Assembly: GCA_965224235.1 (NCBI GenBank)
Contig: CBDCYP010000001.1
Span: 124,001 to 188,000, forward strand
Reading direction: 5' to 3'
Length of the DNA: 64,000 bases
Source of the DNA: G958295935 sp965224235
GTDB taxonomy: Bacteria > Chloroflexota > Dehalococcoidia > Lucifugimonadales > Lucifugimonadaceae
This document shows positions 17,605-27,270 of this stretch, in pieces. The translations under genes were made by a program, and so were the position numbers. The notes below the pieces were generated by a model, which ran no database searches, had not been told where the DNA came from, and saw nothing but the letters and a program-made list of their open reading frames with translations. Position 1 is the first letter of the stretch. The number at the start of each line of letters is the position of its first letter.

Positions 17605-19548
17605 CTACTTGATCCTGATCCTTTCAGGGGAGTTGAAAAACCCGAAAACAGACTGATGGGGATCCCATTCGATGTTGCCGGCCACCAGATATAACAAGCC
17701 GAGGGGATACACGGTGGGAACCGTTATCATCCAATAGCTCTTGAAGTCTTGCAAGTAGATGTTGTTCTGAATCCGCTTATCCCTGTCCGGCTCTGTCTTG
17801 TTTGCGTAGACGAACTCGACGAGTTGGTCGGGTATTTCGACGCCTTGAACCCCGCCGAGTGTAGGGAACCTTCCACCCGGCGCAACGGCATCAATGAGCC
17901 TTATATCGCCGCCGTGGAAGTATGGAAAATCGATGGAACGATCTACAAAGCGTGGCCGATAGGCATCGTAGGCTGTCGAGTCGATAGTCACGCGTATTCC
18001 GATGTCTTCCAACATCTGCGCGACCGGCTCTGCCAGGTACTTGTTGTAATCGACGCCGTCCCACATATGCATGTCGAAGCCGTCCGGGTATCCCGCCTCC
18101 GTCAGATACTGTTTGGCAAGTTCAGGGTCGTACGGGATGTGCCAGAGACCGCCCGGTTGGTCCTTCGAGAACTCAGAATCGGGCAATCCGTCAGTGAAAG
18201 CCGATCTGCCCAACCCGTCCATCACTGTCTCGACAAGAAGATCCCGATCAATGGCCATAGCTATGGCCCAGCGAACCTTTCGCGCATTCTCCATCTGTTC
18301 GCATACCGAGCCCTCCGGCGGCGGCACCGACGAGAACATCACCGCACGGTCGCAGCCGGTCGCGTCCGGGTTGCCGATCCACGGGTGGTCCTCGTCAGGC
18401 TGGAACCCGGGGAACGGACCCCACTTCTCGCCGGTATCCCTGAAGACTGCAGACCAGTAATTACCGGACATGTTCAGCGTTGCGCCGAACGGAGGACCTA
18501 TGTTAGTAACTGTGGCGCCTGCGCTCTTGACCCACGGCTTGACTAGCGCTGGATCTATGCCGCCTCCGGAGCCGGTCGCGATGTCCAACTCACCTGCTTC
18601 CATGGCGGCCTGCTGCGTACCTACCTCCGGCATGGTGATGTAGGTAAGACTCTCGACCATGGCCCTGCCATCTTCCCTGAAATAGTCAGCGAAGCGGTCC
18701 AACTCGATCTTGTTGTTCGTTTCCCATGTCCGCACGGTGAAAGGACCGGTCCCCATGTCCGTCACGTTGAAATCATCGGACCCGAGTTCCTCGAACGCCT
18801 TCTTGCTGACAATGGGGACGGTTGTGTCACCCGCATTCGAAAGCCTGAGCCCCCACGTGCCGTTCCACTCGCTCAGGTACAGAACCACCGTTCGGTCGTC
18901 GATGGCCTCCCAGCGGTCCTGCCACTCGCTGAACGGAGCGGCCCGGGTGAATATGGAGCCCTCGCGGATCGCGTCGTTGAAGCTAAATGCCACGTCCTCC
19001 GCGGTTAGCTCACCCCAATCGTTGTGGAATTGGACTCCCTCCCGGATCTTGAAAGTGATCGTGCTCTGGTCAGCGGCGATCTCCCAGTCAGTGGCGATGC
19101 CCGTGCCACCAAAAAGTCCGAAGTCCGGCGGCGGGGAGTGATCCGCCCTTATAAGGGCTTCGAACACCCCGTACCTCGTGAGAAGTGCGTCGGACCAGCC
19201 CCGGCCACTAAGAGAGACCCTGAATATGGGCGGTTCCGTCTTTGTCGACACCCTCACGTGGCCCGACGCAGTTGCCGGGGCGGCCTTCGTTGCCGACTCG
19301 GGCGTGGGCGCCGCTTTCTCCGCAGCAACGACCTTCGCTGGCTGGGCTGTCACGATAACGAGTTTCTCAACCTGCTTCTCGACGATGACCGTCTCAACTA
19401 CCTTCTTCTCGACCTGCTTCTCCACGATGACCGTCTGCACCACGACCTTCTCGACCTCGACGATCTCCTCGCCGCCACAAGCGACGGCCAAGGCGGCCCC
19501 AGCCGCAAGCATGACCAGAGCCGTAAGTGCTAACTTTCTCATTTGCAT
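17605..19548 (-). CDS. ABC importer substrate-binding lipoprotein (family 5) with VEK stalk
   Basis: 647 residues. ATG 19548 has GAGGAAAG upstream. Signal peptide and lipobox (about LAVAC, Cys near residue 24) are followed by IVEVEKVVVQTVIVEKQVEK-type repeats to about residue 70 and a Pro/Ala linker. The remainder is a peptide/nickel-type binding domain: TFKIREGVQFHNDWGELTAE, and RWAIAMAIDRDLLVETVMDG. It is the first gene of a minus-strand importer cluster. The substrate is unknown. Shares its stalk design with the binding protein at 4357 but not close identity elsewhere. Confidence 0.92.
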   Translation of the reverse strand: MQMRKLALTALVMLAAGAALAVACGGEEIVEVEKVVVQTVIVEKQVEKKVVETVIVEKQVEKLVIVTAQPAKVVAAEKAAPTPESATKAAPATASGHVRVSTKTEPPIFRVSLSGRGWSDALLTRYGVFEALIRADHSPPPDFGLFGGTGIATDWEIAADQSTITFKIREGVQFHNDWGELTAEDVAFSFNDAIREGSIFTRAAPFSEWQDRWEAIDDRTVVLYLSEWNGTWGLRLSNAGDTTVPIVSKKAFEELGSDDFNVTDMGTGPFTVRTWETNNKIELDRFADYFREDGRAMVESLTYITMPEVGTQQAAMEAGELDIATGSGGGIDPALVKPWVKSAGATVTNIGPPFGATLNMSGNYWSAVFRDTGEKWGPFPGFQPDEDHPWIGNPDATGCDRAVMFSSVPPPEGSVCEQMENARKVRWAIAMAIDRDLLVETVMDGLGRSAFTDGLPDSEFSKDQPGGLWHIPYDPELAKQYLTEAGYPDGFDMHMWDGVDYNKYLAEPVAQMLEDIGIRVTIDSTAYDAYRPRFVDRSIDFPYFHGGDIRLIDAVAPGGRFPTLGGVQGVEIPDQLVEFVYANKTEPDRDKRIQNNIYLQDFKSYWMITVPTVYPLGLLYLVAGNIEWDPHQSVFGFFNSPERIRIK

Positions 19549-20182
19549 CAGTCTTTCCTCGTATCCCTACCGAATTGCCCCCGCCCACGCGCGTCGGGCG
19601 TAAGAGCACCAACAATGGCGCTCCGGCACTTACTTTTTTCGTAATTTCCGCGCCTGCGACGCTACAGCAACACATGATTGTCGTCAACCTGTCCAACTGG
19701 GCGGCAGTCGACCGCTCGGCGGAGGCGTGTCTCATAGAACCGCGCAATAAGAGAACGAGATCGCTACCGGTTTGAGGAGTGGCCGGATAACCCGCAATAC
19801 CCGAATTCAGATTGGGCCAAAGGTGGGGATAAGCCCACTCCAGTGCGGGAATGGCGCAATTGCCGCTGCCTGCTCTCACGTGTCACAATGCATGTGCCGC
19901 CCTCGGAGTCCGTCGGAGCCAGACCGGGCGCGAGACCCGCCGGAGAACGCCTGGGAGGAGAAAGGTCCTGACAACCCCTCCTTGGCATAATATAGGCGCC
20001 TGACCGATTTGTTTGCTCTGGGGTGGCACGACACAACGGCCGCCGCAGAATGGTAACGGTGTCACGGATTCAAATAGGTTCGCCCACCGGCAGGTCCGCG
20101 CTCACGATTTCTGAGCATTTGAAATCTGGAACGGGGGGCGCGCAGCGCTCGTCATTGTAGTTAACTAAGGGGAGATGCCGGC
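19549..20182. other. Divergent intergenic region
   Basis: 634 nt between the binding-protein gene (minus) and the lipoprotein gene (plus). It must carry promoters for both directions. I can see no strong -35/-10 pair, RNA gene or repeat. Open frames here are short and Arg-rich. Confidence 0.45.
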
Positions 20183-20716
20183 ATGCTCAGAGGAAGCCAC
20201 GTCGCGAGAGGGATAGTACTGTCCACGCTGGTCGCGGTAGCTCTGCTTGGCGCGGGGTGCGGTGGCGGTGAACCTCCGGGGTTCGGTGCTGATACCGAAG
20301 ATATTCGCAGCCGTGGTGGCAAAACCGGGGGTGAAGCTAAACCCGGGTTTTCCGGGGCTGGCCCCGCGCAGCGAGGAGAAGACCAATCCTCACAAGCAGG
20401 GGAGGCGGACTCAGCGGCGAGCTCAGATCAGTTCGGCGATTCCGGTTTGGTCGTCAAGAGAACTAAAATCGTACTGGAACCGGGCAAGTCCGGCGGCCTA
20501 GTAGAAGCCATCGTATTAAACTCCGGCGACATGCTGTGCAACGAGGTGAGGATCAATGTCGATCTGGTCCGTAGAAACGAGTCGCTCGTTACGAAGATAG
20601 AAATCCTCGGGTCTGAGCTTGAGCCAGGCGCAGAAACAACTCTCAAAAGCGATTTCGAAGGAATTGGAGTATCGAAGGCCGTGGCAACAGGGGGCAGTTG
20701 TGGGCCCGGCCCGTAA
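20183..20716 (+). CDS. Putative lipoprotein of unknown function
   Basis: 177 residues. ATG 20183 has GGGGAG 8 nt upstream. The signal peptide ends in a lipobox (LLGAGC, Cys at about residue 29). A low-complexity Gly/Ser/Glu linker to about residue 85 is followed by a compact beta-rich domain with FxxLEPGxxG-like text: TKIVLEPGKSGGLVEAIVLN and LEPGAETTLKSDFEG. That pattern resembles FxLyD-type small extracellular domains that follow lipoprotein linkers (weak inference). Exported and membrane-anchored; function unknown. Confidence 0.72.
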   Translation: MLRGSHVARGIVLSTLVAVALLGAGCGGGEPPGFGADTEDIRSRGGKTGGEAKPGFSGAGPAQRGEDQSSQAGEADSAASSDQFGDSGLVVKRTKIVLEPGKSGGLVEAIVLNSGDMLCNEVRINVDLVRRNESLVTKIEILGSELEPGAETTLKSDFEGIGVSKAVATGGSCGPGP

Positions 20717-21393
20717 GAATAAAGCCGGTGACAGGAGAAGTGTGCGTGAAGACCCTCTCAACAGTGAAAAGCTCTCGAACTGGATTGACAGAGCCTCCGC
20801 TTCGGGCACGCCATGGGCGGGCGCGAGATGGGAGTCGTCGACCCCACGACCTGGGACCTGTTCGGCAGGATAGTTGAGTCCCCGGTCGACAAGATCATTA
20901 GCGGAGAGCGCGACGGGGCGAGGAGGGAGCCAACGTTCAGCCGAACATTGGCAGACCGGAAGGCGAAAGATGCCTAGCGGGGCGCGACGTCAATGCCGCG
21001 CGCGTCTCGGAAACCAGCCCGATGTCCTGTGAAGGCGTCAAGGCCATCAGGCGGTCCATTTGGTCAGGCGAGCTTAACGCGGGTGCATTATAGCTCAGGG
21101 GCGCAGTCGGGGTCATTGCCCATCATGTGGCAGGGGATCGCGTCATAGTCCCGGCCGCGTAGCAACTTGTACACGGGCGACGGCGCGCTTTGCGACTATT
21201 AGACTACTCGGACCAACGTGTGATGGCATGAGCGCCACTGACCTGTCTCCCGAAACGCGATCCTGTAAAAGGGGAACCGGACCGTGTGACACGGGCACTT
21301 CGGCAGCGGCAATCGCGCTCAGGCTTTACGACTCGCGGACCGTTGTGCATCGAGGTTCCCTACAATGCGGCGTGCATCAAGTAGCAGAGTAGG
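20717..21393 (+). other. Long intergenic region with a small ORF and a possible enolase-family C-terminal relic
   Basis: Two things stand out in these 677 nt. First, an ORF of 54 residues at 20813-20977 (begins MGGREMGVVDPTTWDLFG) has protein-like composition but no known relatives. Second, the frame 21149-21202 reads SRPRSNLYTGDGALCDY then stop. This resembles the tail of the dehydratase gene at 11366 (RPPLITSDGALRDY) and may be the last remnant of another paralogue. The rest appears noncoding. Confidence 0.3.
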
Positions 21394-22040
21394 GTGATGG
21401 GTAAATTCTGGATTCAAGACGGCGAAAGAATGTTGTTCATAGGCGACAGCATCACCGACTGCGGACGGCGAGACCGCGCCATGCCCCTCGGCGATGGGTA
21501 CGTGAGCATGTTCACGGAGCTTGCCACGGCGAGGTACCCGGAGCGGAACATCGACTGGGTCAACATGGGTATCGGAGGCAATCGAATTACCCACTTGAAG
21601 GAGCGCTGGCAGACTGACATGATCGATCACCGGCCGGATCGTCTCTCGATAAAGATCGGAATCAACGATCTGAACAGTTCCCGGCGAGGCGACCCTGACG
21701 GCGTCCCGTCCGACCAGTACAAGCGGAACTACGATGAAATCCTGACCTCCTCGCGTCAGGCCCTGGGCGAAATCCGATCCTACTCGTAACTCCGTTCTAC
21801 ATCTCGACGGACCGGGACGACGAGGTCGAGGGCGCCGTGCTCGGCATGATTCCCGAGTACATCAACGTCGTTGAAGAGATGAGCGCCAAACACGGCACGC
21901 TGCTGTTCAATCTCCACGACTTGTTCCAGGAGCAGCTAACGTATCGGCCTCCAAGTACGTTCTGTCCCGAGCCAGTCCACCCAAACCACTCTGGGCACAT
22001 GGTTATCGCCAACGCACTCATGGATTTCCTCAGTCGATAA
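21394..22040 (+). pseudogene. SGNH/GDSL-family hydrolase split by a frameshift
   Basis: The first 125 or so codons read as a normal SGNH hydrolase: block I MLFIGDSITDCGRRD (nucleophile Ser in GDS), block II IGGNRITHL, block III IGINDLNS. The frame then stops at 21787-21789. Near 21765-21775 the frame shifts by one base, and the other frame continues ILLVTPFYISTDRDDEVEG to block V with DxxH-like PVHPNHSGH, ending 22040. Full length would be about 215 residues, normal for the family. The shift may be a real inactivating deletion or an assembly error. Confidence 0.8.
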
Positions 22041-22051
22041 GCACGTCTAGC

Positions 22052-22071
22052 CCCTGACGAAGCCGTCAGGG
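22052..22071 (+). terminator. Hairpin downstream of the SGNH gene
   Basis: CCCTGACG (22052-22059) pairs with CGTCAGGG (22064-22071) around AAGC. It lies 11 nt after the SGNH stop codon. No T-run follows; a terminator role is plausible only from position. Confidence 0.4.
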
Positions 22072-22190
22072 CAGGGCGCTGGGGTATGGAGTTTGATGGT
22101 CGTCAGCCTCTTCGAACCCGTGGCCGATTCAGCAGTTGGGCGTGGGTAAATCGCGCCCGGCGGCGGCGGAAAGGGGAAGAGGTGGGTTTC

Positions 22191-23872
22191 AAGAGCCTGT
22201 TTCAGATGTAGCGTCATGTTTGGCCGGAGGGATTTCCGCTTGGTCATACTGGCTGTGGGCAGAGCCTGATGAGTCGAAGCAAGGCGCCGGCTGGGCCGAT
22301 GATAGCCGCCTGCGCCGCCCGATGGGCTGAGTATGCGCCCGCGGCGGCGCGCCGCATCCGCCACAGGGCGCTCAGGTTGAAGGCTGTGGCGAGCAGGGTC
22401 CACTCAGCCGCGACATTGGGTAAGCCGCGCAACAGGAACCTCCGGGCTTGCTGCTGCTCTTTGATGATCCCGAAGACCGGTTCGACCAGTTGCTTTCTCT
22501 GCCTATACGCGCGTTTGGCTTCTTCGGTGGACATCCAGGCCCGGCGGCGCAGAGCTGCGTCGTGCGGGCCTATATCCAAGCTGCGGCCATGCCGTCTGTC
22601 CGTCGTACAGACCCCGAAGGCAGGGCAGGACCTGCACACGGGGGGCCCTGAGGCGCGGTAGGGTAGAGCCGCATCAGGGTCTGGCCGGTGCGCTCTTGAT
22701 ACGGGTGAAGCGCAGCCACTGTCCCTCGGGGCAACGGTAGCGGTCGCTCGCCTCGTCATAGGCGAAACGGTCCTTGTGATACGGGCTCTCCAGCGCCCGG
22801 TCCTGCGACTCCGGCATCACCACCTGTTGGCCTCTTCGGCCGCATTCCTCCAGATGGCTCCCGGAGTGACAGCCCGCATCGGCCAACGCCGTCTCCGCCT
22901 TCTCCAGCATCGGACCCGGTTGCGGCTGGTCGGCCGGGTCGGCCGCCGTGATCAGCATGCCGGTCTCTTTCCCCTCAGCCGCTGCCAGCGAGACCGACGC
23001 CTGGGCGTTGTAGGCCATGGCGGTACCCTGGCGGGTGTTCATCATCACGGCGTCCGGGATACTCACGCAGGCCGAGTTCGACGCCAAAAAATGGCGGTAC
23101 TCTGGCGGGTGTTCATCATCACGGCGTCCCGGTCGGTCAGGTTGATGTACTTTTGGCCATCCCGACCGGCAAGCCTGCATACCGTCTCACGCACCTGATC
23201 GCGCAAGCCTTGCGGTCGTGCAACGCCTCCGGCAGATTAGCCGGCGCGGAGTCCTCCCCTGCCTCGTTCTGGGCTTCCAACTCTTCTATCGCCCGTTCCA
23301 ACCGGCCCAACCCGTCGGCGTCGTAGGTCCTGTTCTTTGCCGTGTTCGCCCAGACCTTCGTCCCGTCCACCGCCTGCGCCGCCAACTCCACCAGATTCAT
23401 CGTGACCGCCGCCTGCGCCGTGCGCTTGAGCAGATTCCTCATGCCATCCCGGTGGGCGCGGTAGACCCGCCGCAGCGTGACGTGGTCCGGTCGCTGGCAG
23501 CCCGTCAGCCACAAGTACGGTATCCGGTCGCGACAGGCAGCCTCCAGCTTGCGGCTCGACCGCACACCGGTCATGAAGCCGTAAAGCCACACGCCCGGCA
23601 GCGCCCGGGGTGGTAGGCCGGAGCTCCCATCGGGTCCCCGCCTGCATCGACCCCAAACCCAGCCCAACCCTCCCGGTCCAAACCGTCCGGGCACGCGTCC
23701 GCGAACCTCGCCGGGTGGTCGGCGGGGATCAGCTCATCAAGGGTGGGCGGCAACATCCATATCTGATCCCGCCCCATCGGACGCAGTGGCGTCTGGCTCT
23801 CCTCGAATGATGGTGTGACCCTCGCCGAGGATACCCCACGCCCAATACCCCCGACTTATGAAACAGGCTCTT
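22191..23872 (-). mobile_element. Decayed IS1182-type insertion sequence
   Basis: A 1.68-kb element bounded by perfect 14-bp terminal inverted repeats: AAGAGCCTGTTTCA at 22191-22204 and its complement at 23859-23872. Inside, on the minus strand, is a transposase broken by several frameshifts. No clear target duplication is seen next to the ends. Length and transposase type fit the IS1182 family. It is presumably immobile unless helped by a related transposase. Confidence 0.85.
22244..23777 (-). pseudogene. Frameshifted IS1182-family transposase
   Basis: Reading from 23777 downwards: MGRDQIWMLPPTLDELIPAD (N-terminus), then in another frame LYGFMTGVRSSRKLEAACRD and QAVDGTKVWANTAKNRTYDA, then in a third frame ADAGCHSGSHLEECGRRGQQ and YHKDRFAYDEASDRYRCPEG, then KRKQLVEPVFGIIKEQQ-like text in a fourth segment ending at 22244. 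At least three frame changes (about 23600, 23150 and 22700) inactivate it. A 39-bp segment (23017-23055) is repeated with one mismatch at 23091-23129, adding to the disruption. Confidence 0.85.
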
Positions 23873-24089
23873 ACCAGGTTGATCTGATACAGCCAGGTGT
23901 GCGCGAACCGGGGCGGCATGCCATGGCGGCGAATCGTCTCGGAGCAGTCCTCGAGAATTGCTTGGCAAAGTTCTGCCAATTGGCGAGGCCAAAGGCGGGT
24001 CTGAAACCCGCCGTTACTATCTGAGCTGGCGGCGTGATTAGTACGATTGGTATTGGAACCGATCAGCTGGTGTTGGGCAGGTGCGGCCC

Positions 24090-25208
24090 TCAGGGAGATC
24101 TCTCCGAATCCGGCCTGCGGCGGCCGGACAAAATGCGCCTTCTCGCCGCCGGGTGATGCCGCAAGAACGGCGGTACGGCGAGGGCTTCAGCATCCATCTC
24201 CATTTCGGCCTCAATAATGGCGGCCGTTTCCACAACTTCGTCGTCAACCGGAAATCCAGTAGCGATTACGGTCAGTTTGACCTCATTCTCGAGTTTCGGG
24301 TCGGTCACCGATCCGAAAATGATGTTGGCATCGGGGTGGACCATTTCCGAAATCACCTGGGCCGCCTGATGAACCTTTTCCAGGGTCAGGTCGGCGCCGC
24401 CGGTAATATTAAAAATCACGCCCGTAGCGCCTTCAATGGACACCTCGAGCAATGGCGAACTCACCGCTTCTTTCGCCGCGGTGACGGCGCCGTCCGGTCC
24501 GGAGCCCCGGCCTATGGCCATCCATGCCGGACCCGCGTTTTCCATTACGGCGCGCGCGTCAGCAAAGTCGAGGTTGATCTCTCCAGGGACAAGGATCAGT
24601 TCGGCAATCGACTGCACGCCTTGTTGCAGGATGCCGTCTGCCATGCGAAACGCGTTCTCCATAGTCAGTCGCTCGTCGGAAATGGCGAGGAGGCGATCGT
24701 TCGGTATGACTATAAGGGTGTCGACGCGCTCCTTCATCGCCTCTATGCCCTCCATGGCTTTTTTCATACGAAGCGAACCTTCAAAAGAGAAGGGCTTTGT
24801 TACCACTCCGACGGTGAGGGCGCCAATCTCCTGGGCTGCCAGCGCAACTATGGGCGAACCGCCGGTTCCTGTTCCTCCGCCCATGCCGGCTGCCACGAAA
24901 ACAAGGTCTGCGCCTGCCAGCGCTTCCCGGATAACGTCGATGCTTTCTTCATGGCACGCCCGGCCCTTTGACGGGTCTCCGCCGACGCCCAGGCCGCGGG
25001 CCGTTTCGTCACCGACGCGAACCCGGACCGGCGCCGTTGAAAATTCGAGAGCCTGGGAGTCCGTGTTGACGGCTATGTATTCGACTTCGGGGATCGGGTC
25101 CCTGAACATCCGGTTAACGGCATTCGAGCCGCCGCCGCCAACTCCGACAACCTTGATGGTGGCATTCAAAGCGAGATTCGCCGGTCTGATGGCTATAGGA
25201 TCCTGCAT
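24090..25208 (-). CDS. ftsZ: Cell division GTPase FtsZ
   Basis: 372 residues from ATG 25208, which has AGGAGG 5 nt upstream; the open frame extends further but without a better start. Tubulin-like GTPase: VVGVGGGGSNAVNRM (nucleotide loop, about residues 20-34), the signature GGGTGTG at 110-116, and the T7 synergy loop INLDFADARAVM. The C-terminal tail ends with PPFLRHHPAARR, the conserved peptide that binds FtsA/ZipA-type partners, then about 15 more residues. Polymerises at midcell to form the Z ring. No ftsA/ftsQ or cell-wall cluster is adjacent. Confidence 0.95.
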   Translation of the reverse strand: MQDPIAIRPANLALNATIKVVGVGGGGSNAVNRMFRDPIPEVEYIAVNTDSQALEFSTAPVRVRVGDETARGLGVGGDPSKGRACHEESIDVIREALAGADLVFVAAGMGGGTGTGGSPIVALAAQEIGALTVGVVTKPFSFEGSLRMKKAMEGIEAMKERVDTLIVIPNDRLLAISDERLTMENAFRMADGILQQGVQSIAELILVPGEINLDFADARAVMENAGPAWMAIGRGSGPDGAVTAAKEAVSSPLLEVSIEGATGVIFNITGGADLTLEKVHQAAQVISEMVHPDANIIFGSVTDPKLENEVKLTVIATGFPVDDEVVETAAIIEAEMEMDAEALAVPPFLRHHPAARRRILSGRRRPDSERSP

Positions 25209-25495
25209 GGCCGCCTCCTGGACGTGCAGAGGCGCCGGGCAGAGTGTCGGCTTGCGCCCACTGAGCGGCGTGTACCCGATTTCATTTCGCAATCCCAACC
25301 GACTGGGTCATGGGTCAAGTTACAGTGCAGGACTGTATTCGTAGCATAGTGACACATTCAAGAAATTCTACCAAGGCGCACGCACTTCGGAATTCGTGGC
25401 CGAATCTCCCCGTTTTCCCGCTGCCATTGACTTACTTCCCCGGCAGAAAACACGTCTCAGGCGCTCGAAGAATTTGCGAAAGGAATGTCGTCAGG

Positions 25496-26689
25496 TCACG
25501 CGACGGCGCCCGCTTCCCTGAGAAAGGAAATTCGGTTCGAGTCATAACCCAGAAGACCGTACAACACGTCATCGGTGTGTTGGCCGAGTTTCGGCGCGGG
25601 AGCCGTGCTGCTCTCCGTACTGCCGGTGTCAATAGGACTCCCCGTGTGCAAGATCTCTCCGTACTCAGGGTGGTGGGTTCGGGAGATCATGCCGAGGGCT
25701 GCAACCTGTGGGTCGCTTAGCGCCGCGCTGAGGTCGTTGACAGGCGCGCAAGGCAGATGAGTTGACATTGCATCGAGCCAGTCGGCGGTGGTCCGTTCCC
25801 TGAATTTGTTCGCCAGCGCGGGTAGCAGCTCGTCCCTGTTCTCACTGCGCGCGGCGAATGACGAAAAGCGGGAGTCTTCTGCGAGTTCGGGCAGGTCCAG
25901 CAGGTGGACCAGCGACAGCCAGAACTTCTCTTTGGCGCAAAATACCGTGATCCAGCCGTCGGCCGTTTCGAAGTTCTGCGAGGGAACGAGCGTCTGATGC
26001 GACGATCCTTCAGTCCGCGCCGGTTGCCATTCCCTGTTGAGGTTCCACGTCGCAAGATACGACAGCATGGAGACCGCGGTACCGAACAGACTCACGTCCA
26101 CGTTCCGCCCTATGCCGCTACTTCGCGCTTCGACGAGCGCTGCGGCCAACCCCAGGGCTGACGCTAGTCCGCCGGCAAAGTCGATTATCGAAACACCGCA
26201 CTTTGTCGGTGGGCCGCCGGGTTCGCCGGTGATGTCCATGTAGCCGCACAGGGCCTGAAGTATGGCGTCGTATCCGGGCTGGGCTTTGCGCGGTCCGACC
26301 GTACCGAATCCCGACAGGGAGCAGCAGACGATGGCCCTGTTCAGGTGGCAGAGCCCGTCGTAGTCGAGGCCAAGCCTGGCCGGCAGGTCTCCTCGCAGAT
26401 TGTTGTATACGGCGTCGGATATCCGTACCAAATCTCGAAAGACGTCAAGCCCGGCCGTATACCGCAGATCGATCGCCACCGATTTCTTGCCGCGATTGAA
26501 CGATTGGAAATACAGCGAGTCCCTGTCGATCTCGAATGGCGGCACGTAACGCGCAACGTCTCCGCCGGACACAGGGTCTTCGATCTTGATCACCTCGGCG
26601 CCAAGGTCAGCCAACGCCTGAGTGCCGTACGGACCGGCGCCGAATTGCGAGATCGCCAGGACTCTTACGCCTTCAAGCGGACCGGACAC
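25496..26689 (-). CDS. CaiB/BaiF family CoA-transferase (family III)
   Basis: 397 residues from GTG 26689, with GGAGGT upstream. Starts GPLEGVRVLAISQFGAGPYG and continues ADLGAEVIKIEDP, both typical of family III. The conserved Asp that forms the acyl intermediate is in CGVSIIDFAGG. GRNVDVSLFGTAVSMLSYLA is also characteristic. Transfers CoA between carboxylic acids, for example oxalate, carnitine or bile-acid type substrates; the donor and acceptor are unknown. Followed on the same strand (upstream side) by a MaoC-type hydratase, consistent with CoA-ester metabolism. Confidence 0.9.
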   Translation of the reverse strand: MSGPLEGVRVLAISQFGAGPYGTQALADLGAEVIKIEDPVSGGDVARYVPPFEIDRDSLYFQSFNRGKKSVAIDLRYTAGLDVFRDLVRISDAVYNNLRGDLPARLGLDYDGLCHLNRAIVCCSLSGFGTVGPRKAQPGYDAILQALCGYMDITGEPGGPPTKCGVSIIDFAGGLASALGLAAALVEARSSGIGRNVDVSLFGTAVSMLSYLATWNLNREWQPARTEGSSHQTLVPSQNFETADGWITVFCAKEKFWLSLVHLLDLPELAEDSRFSSFAARSENRDELLPALANKFRERTTADWLDAMSTHLPCAPVNDLSAALSDPQVAALGMISRTHHPEYGEILHTGSPIDTGSTESSTAPAPKLGQHTDDVLYGLLGYDSNRISFLREAGAVA

Positions 26690-26799
26690 GAAAGACCTCC
26701 TTAAGTCTGTTGCAGCGCCATCAGGATTTTTGGGCCCGCCTGCCGCGTTACGACGACCGCGCGGCCTGCGAAAACGTTGCGGCCTTGGCCCAAGAGGTG

Positions 26800-27270
26800 T
26801 CAGTCAGGGGCGCAGGGCAGTAACACGTTACGGCGAAAACTAAGAACTCGCACTCCCTGCTGGTTCTTGGCGACGGTTTCGACTTTCACTATCCCGCGGT
26901 CCTGGCGCGAAGTTAACCGAGCCGTCAATACCGTACTCGCCGTGTAGATGGAATCGCCGTGAAAAACGGGAGCCTCGTGCGTCACCTGCTCGTAGTCCAG
27001 ATTTGCGATGGCGTTCAACGATATGTCTGCCACGGTTTGCCCGACGGCGATAGCGAAAACGAGCGTCCCATTCACTAGCGGTTTGTAGTGCGGACCCCGG
27101 TTGGCGGCGTAGTGGGCGTCGATGTGGAGTGGGTTCTGGTTTTGGGTCAGCAGGGAAAACCAGATGTCGTCCGCCTCCGTGACGGTGCGTCCCGGCCAAT
27201 GAGAAAAGGTCTGCCCCTGTTCGAAGTCGTCGAAAAATCGGCCGTGCCGCATGGCCAGGTTACCCGTCAT
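26800..27270 (-). CDS. MaoC-like (R)-enoyl-CoA hydratase
   Basis: 156 residues from ATG 27270 (150 if ATG 27252). Single hot-dog domain: FDDFEQGQTFSHWPGRTVTE, then the hydratase motif NQNPLHIDAHYA with the catalytic Asp/His pair, and PLVNGTLVFAIAVGQT. Adds water to an enoyl-CoA or related thioester. Its start overlaps the 3' end of the penicillin acylase relic by 11 nt. The CoA-transferase lies 110 nt downstream on the same strand, so they may be one unit. Confidence 0.85.
   Translation of the reverse strand: MTGNLAMRHGRFFDDFEQGQTFSHWPGRTVTEADDIWFSLLTQNQNPLHIDAHYAANRGPHYKPLVNGTLVFAIAVGQTVADISLNAIANLDYEQVTHEAPVFHGDSIYTASTVLTARLTSRQDRGIVKVETVAKNQQGVRVLSFRRNVLLPCAPD

Noticed and set aside
24090..25298. 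FtsZ starting at 25298
   Set aside because: The extra 30 residues are not FtsZ-like, and ATG 25208 has a good AGGAGG site.
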